This document shows, piece by piece, positions 6,641 through 14,677 of a stretch of DNA of 18,165 bases. This DNA comes from DASPXK01 sp035637315. GTDB lineage: Bacteria; Chloroflexota; UBA6077; JACCZL01. The stretch is from the NCBI GenBank assembly GCA_035637315.1, contig DASPXK010000046.1, forward strand, positions 1-18,165, read 5' to 3'. The notes under the pieces are model-generated. The model was not told where the DNA came from, made no database searches, and was given only the letters and a program-made list of their open reading frames with translations. Position 1 is the first letter of the stretch, and every line of letters starts with the position of its first letter. The position numbers and the translations under genes are program-made.

Positions 6641-8780
6641 TTGCTCCCTTCCCTAAAGTAAAGGGGAAACCTGGCCTCGTGCCTCTCCCCCTTCCCTTTA
6701 GGGAAGGGGGTCGGGGGGTTAGGTTTACCATCACCAGGTTCCCAAAACGGTCCACCGTGGCGCGCATGCCTGGCGGCACCACGGTGGTGGAGCCGTACTC
6801 CTCGACGATGGCCGGACCGACCAGCTCGTTGCCGGCCAGCAATCGCGAACGGTCGAACAGGGGACAGTCCACGCATGCCTCGGCGGACTCGAAATACACG
6901 GGTCGCCCGCCGCTCAGAGCCTGAGCGGGCTCGGCGGGACCGCTCGGGATCTCGCCGAGGCGAGGGCGCGGCACCCTGGCGCTGCCCGAGACGCGCAGGT
7001 TCACCCACTCCACTGCCTGGTCACCGCTCGGATAGGCGTATCCGTAGGTAGCGCGGTGGGTCCGATGGAACGCTTCAACCGCGCGATCGGCCAGCGCTCG
7101 GGTCAGCGAACCGCCCGCGACCCCCACCCGTACCTCGAAGGCCTGGCCAGAGTAGCGCAGGTCCGCGCTGCGCGCGAACGCCATCTCATCCTCCTGAACG
7201 CCCTGGCGGGCCAGCGCGTCACGGCTCCGAGCCTCGAGCTGTTCGAAGGCCGCGTTCAGGGCGTTCAGGTCCAGCGCTTCATCCTGCTGGACGCGCGTCA
7301 GGACGTAGTCGTTGCGGACGTCGACCGCCTCGAGACCGAACGCCGATAGGACGCCGGGGCTGAACGGGATCAGGGTATGGCGAAGGCCGAGCAGGCTGGC
7401 CAGCCGTCCAGCCTGCAGCGGCCCGGCCCCGCCGAAGGCCACGAGCGCGTAGTCACGAGCGTCGCGCCCACGCCGAACCGTCACCTGGCGGGTGGCGTTG
7501 GCCTGATTCCAGTTGGCGATCTCGAGGACGCCGGCCGCCGCCCGCTCGAAGCTGAGGCCAAGCCGCTGCGCGAGCCGCCCGACCCCACGCCGAGCCAGAT
7601 CCACGTCCAGCGGCAGCTCTCCGCCCAGTAGGTACGGCGGAATCCGGCCCAGGACCAGATTGGCGTCGGTGACGGTTGGCTCGTCACCGCCGCGGCCGTA
7701 GCACATCGGTCCGGGATCGGCGCCCGCGCTCCGCGGCCCCACTTTCAGCCCGCCGTGATGGTCGATCCGGGCGATCGAGCCGCCGCCGGTCCCGACCGAG
7801 ACGATGTCGATCATCGGCGTTTTGACCGGGTAGCTGCCGACGGTCCCCTCGGTGGTGAGCAGCGGCTCGCCACCCTCCACTAGACAGATGTCGGTCGAGG
7901 TACCGCCCGCGTCGAGGGTCAGGACTCGATCGAAGCCGGCGGCGTGGGCCACGTAGCTCGCGCCAAGCGCGCCGGCCGCCGGGCCCGAGAGCAGCGTCGT
8001 GATTGGCCGCTCGACTACCTCGCTCGCGCTCTCGACGCCGCCGTTTGACTTCATGATCAGGAATGGCAGCTCGCCCAACTGCTGGCGAATGCGGTCCTCG
8101 CAGCGGCCGACGTAGGTGGCGATCCTCGGCTTGACGAAGGCGTCGACCAGCGTCGTGACGCTTCGCTCGTACTCGCGGTACTCCGGCAGGACCTCGCTCG
8201 AGATCGACACCCAGGCGTCGGGATGTTCCGCCCGCAGCGCCTCCAGCATGAGCCGCTCGTGGTCGGCGTTGGCGTACGAGTGCAGGAAGACGACTCCCAG
8301 CGCGTTCACGCCTCGCTCACGGAACCAGCGAGCGACCCCCCCGGCTTGCTCGGCGTCGAAAGGGCGCAGCACCTCGCCGCGAAACGTGACCCGTTCGTCG
8401 ACCTCTTTCACGCGCTGGAGCGGGACAATCCGGTCCGGCTTGACCCAGGAATACGAGTTGCCGTAGCCGGCCGGCACGCTCTGCCGCGCGATCTCCAGCA
8501 CGTGCCGAAATCCGCGCGTGACGATCAGCCCGAGGCCGTCGAAGCGCTCCTCGAGCAGGGCGTTCGTCGCAACGGTGGTCCCGTGCGAGATCCGCACCAC
8601 ATCACCCGCCACCATCGCGAGCACCTTGCGAACGCCCTCGGCCAGCCCAAGCGACGGGTCGTCGGGCGTGCTGGCCGTCTTGACGCTCCAGACCTCGCCG
8701 CTCGACTCGTCTACCGCCACCACGTCGGTGAAGGTTCCCCCGGTGTCGATTCCGATCCGCAGTCGGCTGCCGTTTGCCAT
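6594..8780 (-). CDS. hyuA: Hydantoinase A/oxoprolinase family ATP-binding subunit
   Basis: ASKHA-fold subunit that uses ATP to phosphorylate the ring substrate for HyuB. Starts at ATG 8780 with IGIDTGGTFTDVV, the first phosphate-binding loop. A second loop, LTLDAGGTSTDICLVEGG, lies near residues 288-305; GPAAGALGASYVA (about 266-278) and FGGAGPLQAGRLA (about 449-461) are further family motifs. The normal family end is reached at GNLVMVNL; the remaining 41 residues (TPRPPSLKGRG onward) are encoded by a GC-rich repeat and look accidental. It is first of a co-directional series with hyuB, hicAB and the aldolase gene, and starts about 100 bp after the end of the surface-protein gene, with only a weak ribosome site (GGGGG). 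Confidence 0.94.
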   Translation of the reverse strand: MANGSRLRIGIDTGGTFTDVVAVDESSGEVWSVKTASTPDDPSLGLAEGVRKVLAMVAGDVVRISHGTTVATNALLEERFDGLGLIVTRGFRHVLEIARQSVPAGYGNSYSWVKPDRIVPLQRVKEVDERVTFRGEVLRPFDAEQAGGVARWFRERGVNALGVVFLHSYANADHERLMLEALRAEHPDAWVSISSEVLPEYREYERSVTTLVDAFVKPRIATYVGRCEDRIRQQLGELPFLIMKSNGGVESASEVVERPITTLLSGPAAGALGASYVAHAAGFDRVLTLDAGGTSTDICLVEGGEPLLTTEGTVGSYPVKTPMIDIVSVGTGGGSIARIDHHGGLKVGPRSAGADPGPMCYGRGGDEPTVTDANLVLGRIPPYLLGGELPLDVDLARRGVGRLAQRLGLSFERAAAGVLEIANWNQANATRQVTVRRGRDARDYALVAFGGAGPLQAGRLASLLGLRHTLIPFSPGVLSAFGLEAVDVRNDYVLTRVQQDEALDLNALNAAFEQLEARSRDALARQGVQEDEMAFARSADLRYSGQAFEVRVGVAGGSLTRALADRAVEAFHRTHRATYGYAYPSGDQAVEWVNLRVSGSARVPRPRLGEIPSGPAEPAQALSGGRPVYFESAEACVDCPLFDRSRLLAGNELVGPAIVEEYGSTTVVPPGMRATVDRFGNLVMVNLTPRPPSLKGRGRGTRPGFPFTLGKGASALRGAGGQVEHDPS
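6622..6723. repeat. GC-rich hairpin repeat, copy 2, at the hyuA/hyuB junction
   Basis: Contains the 20-nt end motif (6629-6648) shared with 906-925 at 18 of 20 positions, and a strong palindrome, CCCCCTTCCCT against AGGGAAGGGGG, near 6686-6710. On the minus strand it encodes the odd C-terminal tail of HyuA and carries the GTG at 6640. The internal hairpin arms differ between the two copies while the end motif is conserved. Confidence 0.8.
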
Positions 8781-8883
8781 TTGCAGGCCAACCCCCGGCC
8801 GTCCTGATCTGTCAGGCGAGCGTCCGAGACTCTAGTCGGCAGGCCGCCGTGTGATCCAACCGGCACCCGATGCGGAGGTTGAG

Positions 8884-11800
8884 CTACTTGGGCGCCGGAG
8901 ACGTGCCCGGCGTGGCTTTTGGCGAACTCGTTGGTGTGCCGGTCGGGGTGGCGGTGGGCGTCAAAGTGGGCGAGGGCGTATTCGTACTCGTCGGCGTTGG
9001 GGAAGGCGAGAGAGTCGCGGTGGCGGTGGGGGAGGTCGTGACAACGGCGGCTGTAATCGGAGTGGGCGTGGCCGTCGGGGTGGGGTTGCCTGTTGGAGAG
9101 ACGCTTCCATCAGCGGTTGGGGTAGGAGTAGCGGTTACTGTTGCAAGATAAGCGCCGAGTGTGCCCGCTGGGATGGGAGTGATGGTGGGCGTGGCCGTGG
9201 CGGCAGGCTGATCGCTGACCGTCAGCGCATCGAGCGTGACCGGACGGTCACCTTCCGCTTCGACTCGTAGCAGGTGTACCCCCGAAGCACCTGCGTCAAG
9301 AGGAGCCTCGCGCCGCCAGCACGCCGTGCTTGACTTCTGGTCGATAGTGGCCGCTAACCGGCCGTCAAGCAGGGCCCTCAGCCGCCCGAGCTCGGGCCCA
9401 CACGAGGACACGATGGCGATCGATCGGCCGTCGAACGGCACCTCCGCAGCCGAATCATGTCCGGCCGAGAGGTGGTATTTCCCCCCACTTGCCTCGGTCG
9501 CAGAATGAGTCTCCCACGGACCCGTGTACCGGATGGCGGGGTGATCGTCCTCGTACTTTCCGGCGCGCAGCGGAGCGGGGAGGATGGTCGGCGTTGCCGT
9601 AGCGGTTGGCGTGACCGTGGGCGTCGCGGTAGCTGTGGCCGTTGCGGTCGAAGTCGATGGCGCCGGGGGTTTCGGCGTGGGCGTTACGCTCGTCGTCGGG
9701 GTTGTGGTTGCGGTCGAAGTGGGCGTAGGTGTAGGCGTAGCGGCAACAGCGGGAATGGTGAGGCTTGCTTCGGTCGACGGCCGCCCGAGCACACCACCCC
9801 TGCTGTAAGCGGCAACCGCGACGTAATAGGTTGTGCCGGGCACGACGTCGGGCTGGACGTGCTCTCTCACGTCGCCGACCTCGGCCACCAGGTCAGTGGT
9901 CCCAACCATGATCTCCTTGACCTGATTCGCTCGACTGCCGAACGGGACGCGGTCGTGGACGCCGCTCCTCGTCCCGACAAAGACGAGGTAGCCGGCCGCA
10001 TTCGGAGAGCTGGACGGCGTCCAGTTGATCTTGAGGCTCCCGAGGCTCAGCGCCACGTTCTGGGGCGGCTCCGGGGGCGGATCGTTGATGGTCGTGCTGC
10101 CGGAAACTCCACCGCTCGTGGCGGTGATGATGAAGGTGGTCATAGTTGACGCCCCGGGCCGGAAGAAAAACGGGCTCCCTGACGGCGGAGAAATTCCACC
10201 CGCGCCGGTTGTCGTCGTGGTTGTGGCAGTGCCAGGGTTGCATGGGGAGTTCGAAGTTGTGAACGATCCAGGCTGGCCCGCGGGAGATGAAGTGAAGGAC
10301 CAGTTCACAACCAGACCAGCGCCCGCAGCCACCGGCTGGTTCCGGCTGTTGTAAATCGTTGCGTGCACCCCCGTACACGTTCCGGCCGTGATGGTGACCG
10401 TCGACGGCGAGGGGAACATGACAATTGACTGGGGGTTGCTGATCTCGACCGTCGCGCTCGTCTGGCCGGCGTTTGCACCACTGCACGAGCCGTCCGTGGA
10501 CGTAAATCTCCCGATTCGTAGGGTGTAGTCTCCATTCGGCTGCTGGGCGTTCGAGTTGTTCGAGCCATCCCAGGTCGCGGTCTGAGCTTTGGCACGCGCC
10601 GCGCAGGCGGCGACGGTCTTGACGAGCGTTCCTGAGTTGGTCAGGGCTTCGACCACGGTATCCTTTGACGCACTGCCTGGGTCGTACGCGACCGTCAGGA
10701 CCTGCTGCGCCGCAGGAGCGAAAGGATTCGGAGTAAGGCTGTTAATAGTGATGGCGGTGGCGCCAAAGCCGCCGAGGTTGAGGATGGTCGTCGTGAATTG
10801 CGGGTTGTCCCCCACGACGCCGTCGGGGTCCGTATACGTCACACGAAACCGATACGTGTTTCCGGTGGTCAGCCCCCCGGCCGTGGCGGTGAACTGGCCG
10901 GTCCCACGAGCCATGCTTGTTTCTGGTCCGAAGGTGCCCGTACACCCGCTTCCGACGATGCAGGCCACGGCGTAAGTGGCGCTGTTGTTGGCGTTGCCGT
11001 CGCCCGTGAAGGCCGCTGTTATGTCGACGCTGGTGTCGCTAGCCTGACGAGAGGTCGCTTGACCGATTGTGGTCGCGTTCGTACTACTCACCCGGGTGAT
11101 CGTGGGCACGTCAGCTGGGGTGCTCTCAGCCCCGCCGAAGCTGGTGCAACCCGGGTTGAAGCTGCTCACGCTCGTCGCGGTAACCAGGAAATTGTTGATG
11201 CTCGGCGTCGCGCCCGGCAATGCCAGAGGGACGTTTGCTGACCAACCGCTAAGGCCCCCGCTCAACTGGACCGAGCTCACCACCGCGTCCGTGCCGTTTA
11301 TGACGCCGTCATTATTGGCATCGCTGTACACCCGCACGCAGGTGTTGGAGGGCGCAGTACCGGAGATATCGTAGGTCGCCGCGGTGGTGGAGACCGGGGC
11401 GCTTGGAGTGATCACGACGACGCCGATGACGATCGAGGCCTCATTCGAGCTGACGGCCGAGCCGCCCCGCCCGCTGATCGCGCGCACCACGTAGAAGAAG
11501 GTCCCGCCGCCGCCTGGAGTGTCGGTGCAGCTAGTGCCGGACACCGGCGCCGCGCAGCTGCCTGAGCTCAACGGCGCGTTGAAGTCGTAGCCACCGCTGG
11601 TGGTTGCGCGAAAGACCCTATAGCCGGTCGCCCAGCCACCGGCTGGAGCCGTCCAGGATAGGGCCACGGACCCACCGCTGGCGAGCGCGGCGGCCAGGCC
11701 GCTCGGCGCGAAGGCGCTGGCCGCGCCGAGCGTGTTGCCGGCCACGTTCTGAGTGGAGGTGAAGTAGGCGATCGTGCCGCCGGCCGTTCGGCCAGCCAAG

Positions 11801-11886
11801 AATAGAATGGCGGCCAGGAGGATCGTCGCGACCGTCTTTGCTCGCATTAGCTGGGCCGCGCGTCTTAGCGAGGCGGATGCGTTCAT
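8884..11886 (-). CDS. Large modular surface protein with SipW-type signal, FN3, FlgD-like and sugar-binding-like domains
   Basis: About 1000 residues. I take ATG 11886 (MNASASLRRA) as start; the frame continues to 12000 but overlaps sipW and precedes the signal with an unlikely basic stretch, and no clear Shine-Dalgarno decides it. The N-terminus is a hydrophobic signal (about 17-32) ending in GGTIAYFTS (36-44), the same motif as in the two camelysin-like neighbours. Then come a fibronectin type III-like domain (about 62-152), further beta-rich Ig-like segments, a FlgD-like Ig domain (about 390-485, AKAQTATWDGSNNSNAQQPN), a second FN3 (about 610-705), a Pro/Thr linker (about 709-769), a jelly-roll-like module (about 775-890, AIRYTGPWETHS) resembling galactose-binding folds, and a TPT-rich tail (about 890-1000). 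There is no LPXTG or C-terminal anchor. Probably a secreted adhesin or matrix component. Confidence 0.85.
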   Translation of the reverse strand: MNASASLRRAAQLMRAKTVATILLAAILFLAGRTAGGTIAYFTSTQNVAGNTLGAASAFAPSGLAAALASGGSVALSWTAPAGGWATGYRVFRATTSGGYDFNAPLSSGSCAAPVSGTSCTDTPGGGGTFFYVVRAISGRGGSAVSSNEASIVIGVVVITPSAPVSTTAATYDISGTAPSNTCVRVYSDANNDGVINGTDAVVSSVQLSGGLSGWSANVPLALPGATPSINNFLVTATSVSSFNPGCTSFGGAESTPADVPTITRVSSTNATTIGQATSRQASDTSVDITAAFTGDGNANNSATYAVACIVGSGCTGTFGPETSMARGTGQFTATAGGLTTGNTYRFRVTYTDPDGVVGDNPQFTTTILNLGGFGATAITINSLTPNPFAPAAQQVLTVAYDPGSASKDTVVEALTNSGTLVKTVAACAARAKAQTATWDGSNNSNAQQPNGDYTLRIGRFTSTDGSCSGANAGQTSATVEISNPQSIVMFPSPSTVTITAGTCTGVHATIYNSRNQPVAAGAGLVVNWSFTSSPAGQPGSFTTSNSPCNPGTATTTTTTGAGGISPPSGSPFFFRPGASTMTTFIITATSGGVSGSTTINDPPPEPPQNVALSLGSLKINWTPSSSPNAAGYLVFVGTRSGVHDRVPFGSRANQVKEIMVGTTDLVAEVGDVREHVQPDVVPGTTYYVAVAAYSRGGVLGRPSTEASLTIPAVAATPTPTPTSTATTTPTTSVTPTPKPPAPSTSTATATATATPTVTPTATATPTILPAPLRAGKYEDDHPAIRYTGPWETHSATEASGGKYHLSAGHDSAAEVPFDGRSIAIVSSCGPELGRLRALLDGRLAATIDQKSSTACWRREAPLDAGASGVHLLRVEAEGDRPVTLDALTVSDQPAATATPTITPIPAGTLGAYLATVTATPTPTADGSVSPTGNPTPTATPTPITAAVVTTSPTATATLSPSPTPTSTNTPSPTLTPTATPTGTPTSSPKATPGTSPAPK

Positions 11887-11971
11887 TTTCGCAACTGAGC
11901 ACCCCGCAATGGCTGCGAGTCCTGTGGGCCGCCCGAGCCGCCGGGTTTTCGACCCTCGTCCTGCCAGGGCT

Positions 11972-12772
11972 CTAGCCCACACGCGTCGAGACGGACGCAC
12001 GCTCGACCGCGTCCCTCAGCCTGGTTGAAGCCGGGTTGACGGTGAGGCCGGCCCGAAGACACGCCAACTGCTCCTGGCCCTCAGGCAAGCATTCGGCCTT
12101 GAGCAGCCAGGCCTCATCCAAATGCGGGTCCGACGCGATCGCTCGATCGAAGAGCGCGAGGGCAGCGTTGATCCCACCGTTGTCGAGCGCAAGCCGGCCG
12201 CGGGCGACGAGCTCGCCGGCCTCGCTGCGCGCTGGCCTGACCTGGCCCTTCCGGCGTTTGCGTGTGCCGAGCAGGGCATCTAGCGCTAGTAGGAGGCCTG
12301 GGAAGCCGATGAGCAGGATCTTGCCCTCGGGCCGCTTGGAGAACTCGACCAGGTAGCCGATCTTGGGAATGGCGTAGGCTACTCGCCCCAGCACTGCGCC
12401 CTGGTCCACGGCGACCTGGTCCACGACGTTGTTGGCGTCGCCCTTCGTCTGAAAGCTGAGACGGCCCTCCTCGCCGAGCCCGACGTCCACGAGGCGATGG
12501 GTGACGACCACGTCCGGACGCTGGGCCGTCCGATAGGTGATGATGTCGCCAACCATGAGCCGGTCCGGCTTGACAGGCGCGACGACGGCCAGGTCACCCA
12601 CCTGAATAGCAGGGGCCATGCTGCCGCTGTAGACGACAAATGATTCGTAGCCAAAGAGCGCGGGCCCAGTGCCAACCAGGAGCGCCGCGATCAAGACCAG
12701 GAGTGCGATGCCGCTAAGCACCTGGAGCCCTCCAAGGAGGCTGCGGATGGGGTACGGAATCGAATTCGGCAC
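11972..12772 (-). CDS. sipW: SipW-type signal peptidase I with C-terminal TPR-like extension
   Basis: Membrane signal peptidase of the ER/archaeal type that uses a Ser-His pair. The frame opens at 12829, overlapping the previous gene, but GTG 12772 is preferred: AAGGA lies 8 nt upstream and the protein then begins PNSIPYPIRSLLGG before the first membrane helix. From that start (266 residues) the nucleophile is Ser51 (YSGSMAP), the general base His92 (VVTHRL) and the supporting acidic residue Asp112 in TKGDANN. A second helix (about 152-168) is followed by a basic KRRKGQ, so the tail should be cytoplasmic. Residues about 184-261 (LVARGRLALDNG, ALALFDRAIASDP, HLDEAWLLKAECL) read as TPR repeats, a tail not found in Bacillus SipW. 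Its natural substrates are probably the two upstream subunits and the downstream surface protein. Confidence 0.92.
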   Translation of the reverse strand: MPNSIPYPIRSLLGGLQVLSGIALLVLIAALLVGTGPALFGYESFVVYSGSMAPAIQVGDLAVVAPVKPDRLMVGDIITYRTAQRPDVVVTHRLVDVGLGEEGRLSFQTKGDANNVVDQVAVDQGAVLGRVAYAIPKIGYLVEFSKRPEGKILLIGFPGLLLALDALLGTRKRRKGQVRPARSEAGELVARGRLALDNGGINAALALFDRAIASDPHLDEAWLLKAECLPEGQEQLACLRAGLTVNPASTRLRDAVERASVSTRVG

Positions 12773-12809
12773 GTGCTGTAATCCTTCGCCTCGGGACCGG
12801 CAAGCTACC

Positions 12810-13361
12810 TCACAACTGCTCGGAGGCAAACGTGAACGTCGCCGATGTGCTTGTTCCCTGCAGGCTTGTCGGCGCGCTGCCCGGCAGGCTGACTGCGAAG
12901 CACAGGTCCTCGCTGGTGCCGGCAGCCAGGGTGCGGTCGCCGGCTTGCGGCCCCTGGGCCGGATTGCCGATGCCCGCCACGTTCAGGTTGCCCGGCCCGT
13001 AGAGCACGGCCCCATCCAGGCTGGAGCACGGGTTGGTAGTCTTGGTCCGTATTGTCAGCTGAAGCGCGCTCGCCAGGGCGCTGCTGCCGGTGGTGCTGGT
13101 GGTCATCGCATACCTCAGGTCCAGGTTGCCGCCGTTGTGGATCGTGAGGCGGGCGCTGAAGCTATCGCCAGGCACCAGGTTGCTGACCGTCAGGGTGTCC
13201 CCGGTCGCGACACCGGCTGCCAGGTTGACCGTGCCGGCCGTGAACTGGTTGCCGGCGCTCGTGGCGGAGCTCGTGAAGTAGGCGATCGTACCGCCCTGGA
13301 CGAACCCGCTCAGGGCGCCGACAACTAGCACGCCGGTCAGGAGCAGACGACGTACATTCAC
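12810..13361 (-). CDS. Camelysin/TasA-like secreted subunit 2
   Basis: A 183-residue protein starting at GTG 13361, 32 bp after the previous gene; no good Shine-Dalgarno, so coupling to upstream translation is likely. Residues 5-22 form a short signal helix followed by GGTIAYFTSS (23-32) and the conserved AGNQFTAGTVNL, the SipW-dependent signal pattern of TasA and camelysin (CalY). The mature part is a beta-rich domain: NLVPGDSFSARLTIHNGGNL is the strand pair typical of this family, and the end SATFTFASEQL is a final strand. Two cysteines (in NPCSSLDG and EDLCFAV) could form a disulfide. Expected to be cleaved by the adjacent peptidase and to act as an extracellular matrix or fibre subunit; a CalY metalloprotease role has no support here. 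Confidence 0.88.
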   Translation of the reverse strand: MNVRRLLLTGVLVVGALSGFVQGGTIAYFTSSATSAGNQFTAGTVNLAAGVATGDTLTVSNLVPGDSFSARLTIHNGGNLDLRYAMTTSTTGSSALASALQLTIRTKTTNPCSSLDGAVLYGPGNLNVAGIGNPAQGPQAGDRTLAAGTSEDLCFAVSLPGSAPTSLQGTSTSATFTFASEQL

Positions 13362-13393
13362 TTGAAGGTCGTTATCTCGTCGCGGATCGCGAC

Positions 13394-14038
13394 CTACTGG
13401 TTCTCTGCGTTGACGGTGAACTTGAACTTCGCGGTCCCACCTTGGGCAGAGTTGTCTTCAGTGCCCAGCGGAAACCGTACGTAGAAGCACAGCCGCTCGG
13501 CGGCGCTGGCCGCGAGTGGGCGCCCACCCGTAACAGCGCCCGACGACACGCTGCCAATGGCGAGGGTGAGCAGATCGGTTTCGGCCACGATGTTGCTCTG
13601 CGACCCCGATGATCCTGACGACGCATTACAGGCAGTTCCGGCAGTCGTCTTGTCAAGGGCAACCTTCAGCGCACTGGCGAGGGCTGTCCCGGCCGATCCG
13701 ACGCTGCCATCGTCAGCGGTGGACAGCGCGTAGTTGATGGGCAGGGTCCCGTCGTCCTTCACCACGAAGAATCCAGCCAGAAAGGCCGGCGCTCCGGGCG
13801 TGAGCGTCGATCCGGCTATCGAACCGGAGACGCTGCTCGAGAAGGTTGTGTTGTCGTTGGAGAGCTTGATCGACACGGTCCCAGCCGAGAACGTGTTGGC
13901 GCTCGACGTCGCGCTGCTGGTAAAGAACGCCAACGTCCCGCCCCCCGACTGAGCACTTACCACGCCGAGGACGAGAACCAAACCCAGGAGAACCCGCCAA
14001 CTGGCGGCGCCCGTCAGTCGGGCTGCGACTACGTCCAT
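13394..14038 (-). CDS. Camelysin/TasA-like secreted subunit 1
   Basis: First gene after the leader RNA; 214 residues from ATG 14038, which has a good AGGAG 7 nt upstream. The N-terminus is a signal helix (about 14-29) followed by GGGTLAFFTSS (32-42) and SANTFSAGTVSI, the same cleavage-site pattern as its two partners. The mature domain has LTPGAPAFLAGFFVVKDDGT and GTLPINYALST, the strand pair also present in the other subunit and in the stalked protein, then a pair of cysteines (TACNAS and ERLCFYV) and a terminal strand AKFKFTV. It differs enough from subunit 2 to suggest distinct roles, for example major and minor subunit. Same strand and close spacing place it in one operon with subunit 2, sipW and the large surface protein. 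Confidence 0.88.
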   Translation of the reverse strand: MDVVAARLTGAASWRVLLGLVLVLGVVSAQSGGGTLAFFTSSATSSANTFSAGTVSIKLSNDNTTFSSSVSGSIAGSTLTPGAPAFLAGFFVVKDDGTLPINYALSTADDGSVGSAGTALASALKVALDKTTAGTACNASSGSSGSQSNIVAETDLLTLAIGSVSSGAVTGGRPLAASAAERLCFYVRFPLGTEDNSAQGGTAKFKFTVNAENQ

Positions 14039-14468
14039 CTGTCTGCTCCTTTCCAGATCGCAATATGTCGCACCGACGGATCCGTTCAGAGCCGTCGGGC
14101 ACGACTCATCACTCGCCCCACACTATTTGATGCCTGCGCCACTCCCTTCCCCGAAGGCCGGGAATCTAGTCTCGGCCTTTTCCCTGCGGTCAGACTCGAC
14201 CACCCCAAAAGAAAAACCGGCCACCTATTCGATGGTCGGTTTCACCACTGGCTCCCCGGGACCTTTAGGTGACCACTCCTCCGGCTGGCCGGAGCGGGCC
14301 TCGGATCTCTGCCCCCATCGCGATCGCGCGGGTCGTCCCGACGGTCGATTGTGGGGACGACCACAGCCTGATAATCAGCTCACCCGGTGTCGTGCACCTC
14401 CTGCTGAGAAACGAGCGTTCTACACATGCGCTTACCGGCGCAGGTTCGTAAAGAAGTCACGAAATTGT
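14039..14468 (-). promoter_or_regulatory. Long structured 5' leader (candidate attenuator) of the subunit-sipW operon
   Basis: About 430 nt of untranslated leader lie between the promoter at 14475-14503 and subunit 1. On the minus strand it contains a perfect 9-bp hairpin, GGTCGTCCC/GGGACGACC (14354-14362 with 14331-14339, 14-nt loop), a CTCCGGC/GCCGGAG hairpin (14279-14294), and an intrinsic terminator (14211-14242). TCACC can pair with GGTGA just ahead of the terminator, giving a possible competing fold. I do not recognise a c-di-GMP, T-box or other known aptamer signature. A second palindrome (AAGGCCG/CGGCCTT, about 14152-14179) lies between terminator and gene. No convincing ORF is present in the leader on either strand. 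Confidence 0.6.
14211..14242 (-). terminator. Intrinsic terminator inside the operon leader
   Basis: On the minus strand AACCGACCATC (14231-14241) pairs with GGTGGCCGGTT (14215-14225) around the loop GAATA, with one A-C mismatch and one G-U pair, and runs into five T (14212-14216). It lies about 230 nt after the predicted start of transcription and about 170 nt before subunit 1, so it must be bypassed for the operon to be expressed from that promoter. Confidence 0.7.
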
Positions 14469-14474
14469 GACCCA

Positions 14475-14503
14475 ATCCTACAGACCGGGAGACGAGTTGT
14501 CAA
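14475..14503 (-). promoter_or_regulatory. Sigma70-type promoter of the subunit-sipW operon
   Basis: On the minus strand a perfect TTGACA (14498-14503) is separated by exactly 17 bp from TAGGAT (14475-14480, four of six -10 bases). It is the best promoter match in the window and starts transcription near 14468. The 174 bp between it and the end of the stalked-protein gene (14504-14677) show no recognisable feature. Confidence 0.75.
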
Positions 14504-14677
14504 CTTCGCGCCGCAAGGTAGCGATGGCGCGCCTTTGGAACAAGGAACGCCCAGGCGCCGCGGCCAAGAGCAAGGTATCGCAGAATGTCTGGGGCGCGGT
14601 ACAGACACGTTTGAGCGGCGCGACGAAGGCGGGGGCACCGCACCGAAGCGCGGCGACTCAGGCAACTGGCAAGCCGG

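Noticed and set aside
8851..10149. Plus-strand Gly/Val/Arg-rich ORFs opposite the TPT-rich segments
   Set aside because: Low-complexity translations of the complement of Thr/Pro repeat codons; the minus-strand frame is the coherent one with domains on both sides.
14152..14179. AAGGCCG/CGGCCTTTT palindrome as a plus-strand terminator
   Set aside because: No plus-strand gene ends here and the T-run is only four; kept only as a secondary structure in the minus-strand leader.
14395..14405. AGGAGGTG on the minus strand inside the operon leader as a leader-peptide ribosome site
   Set aside because: The only nearby start gives GTG-AGC-TGA, a two-codon ORF; no plausible peptide follows.
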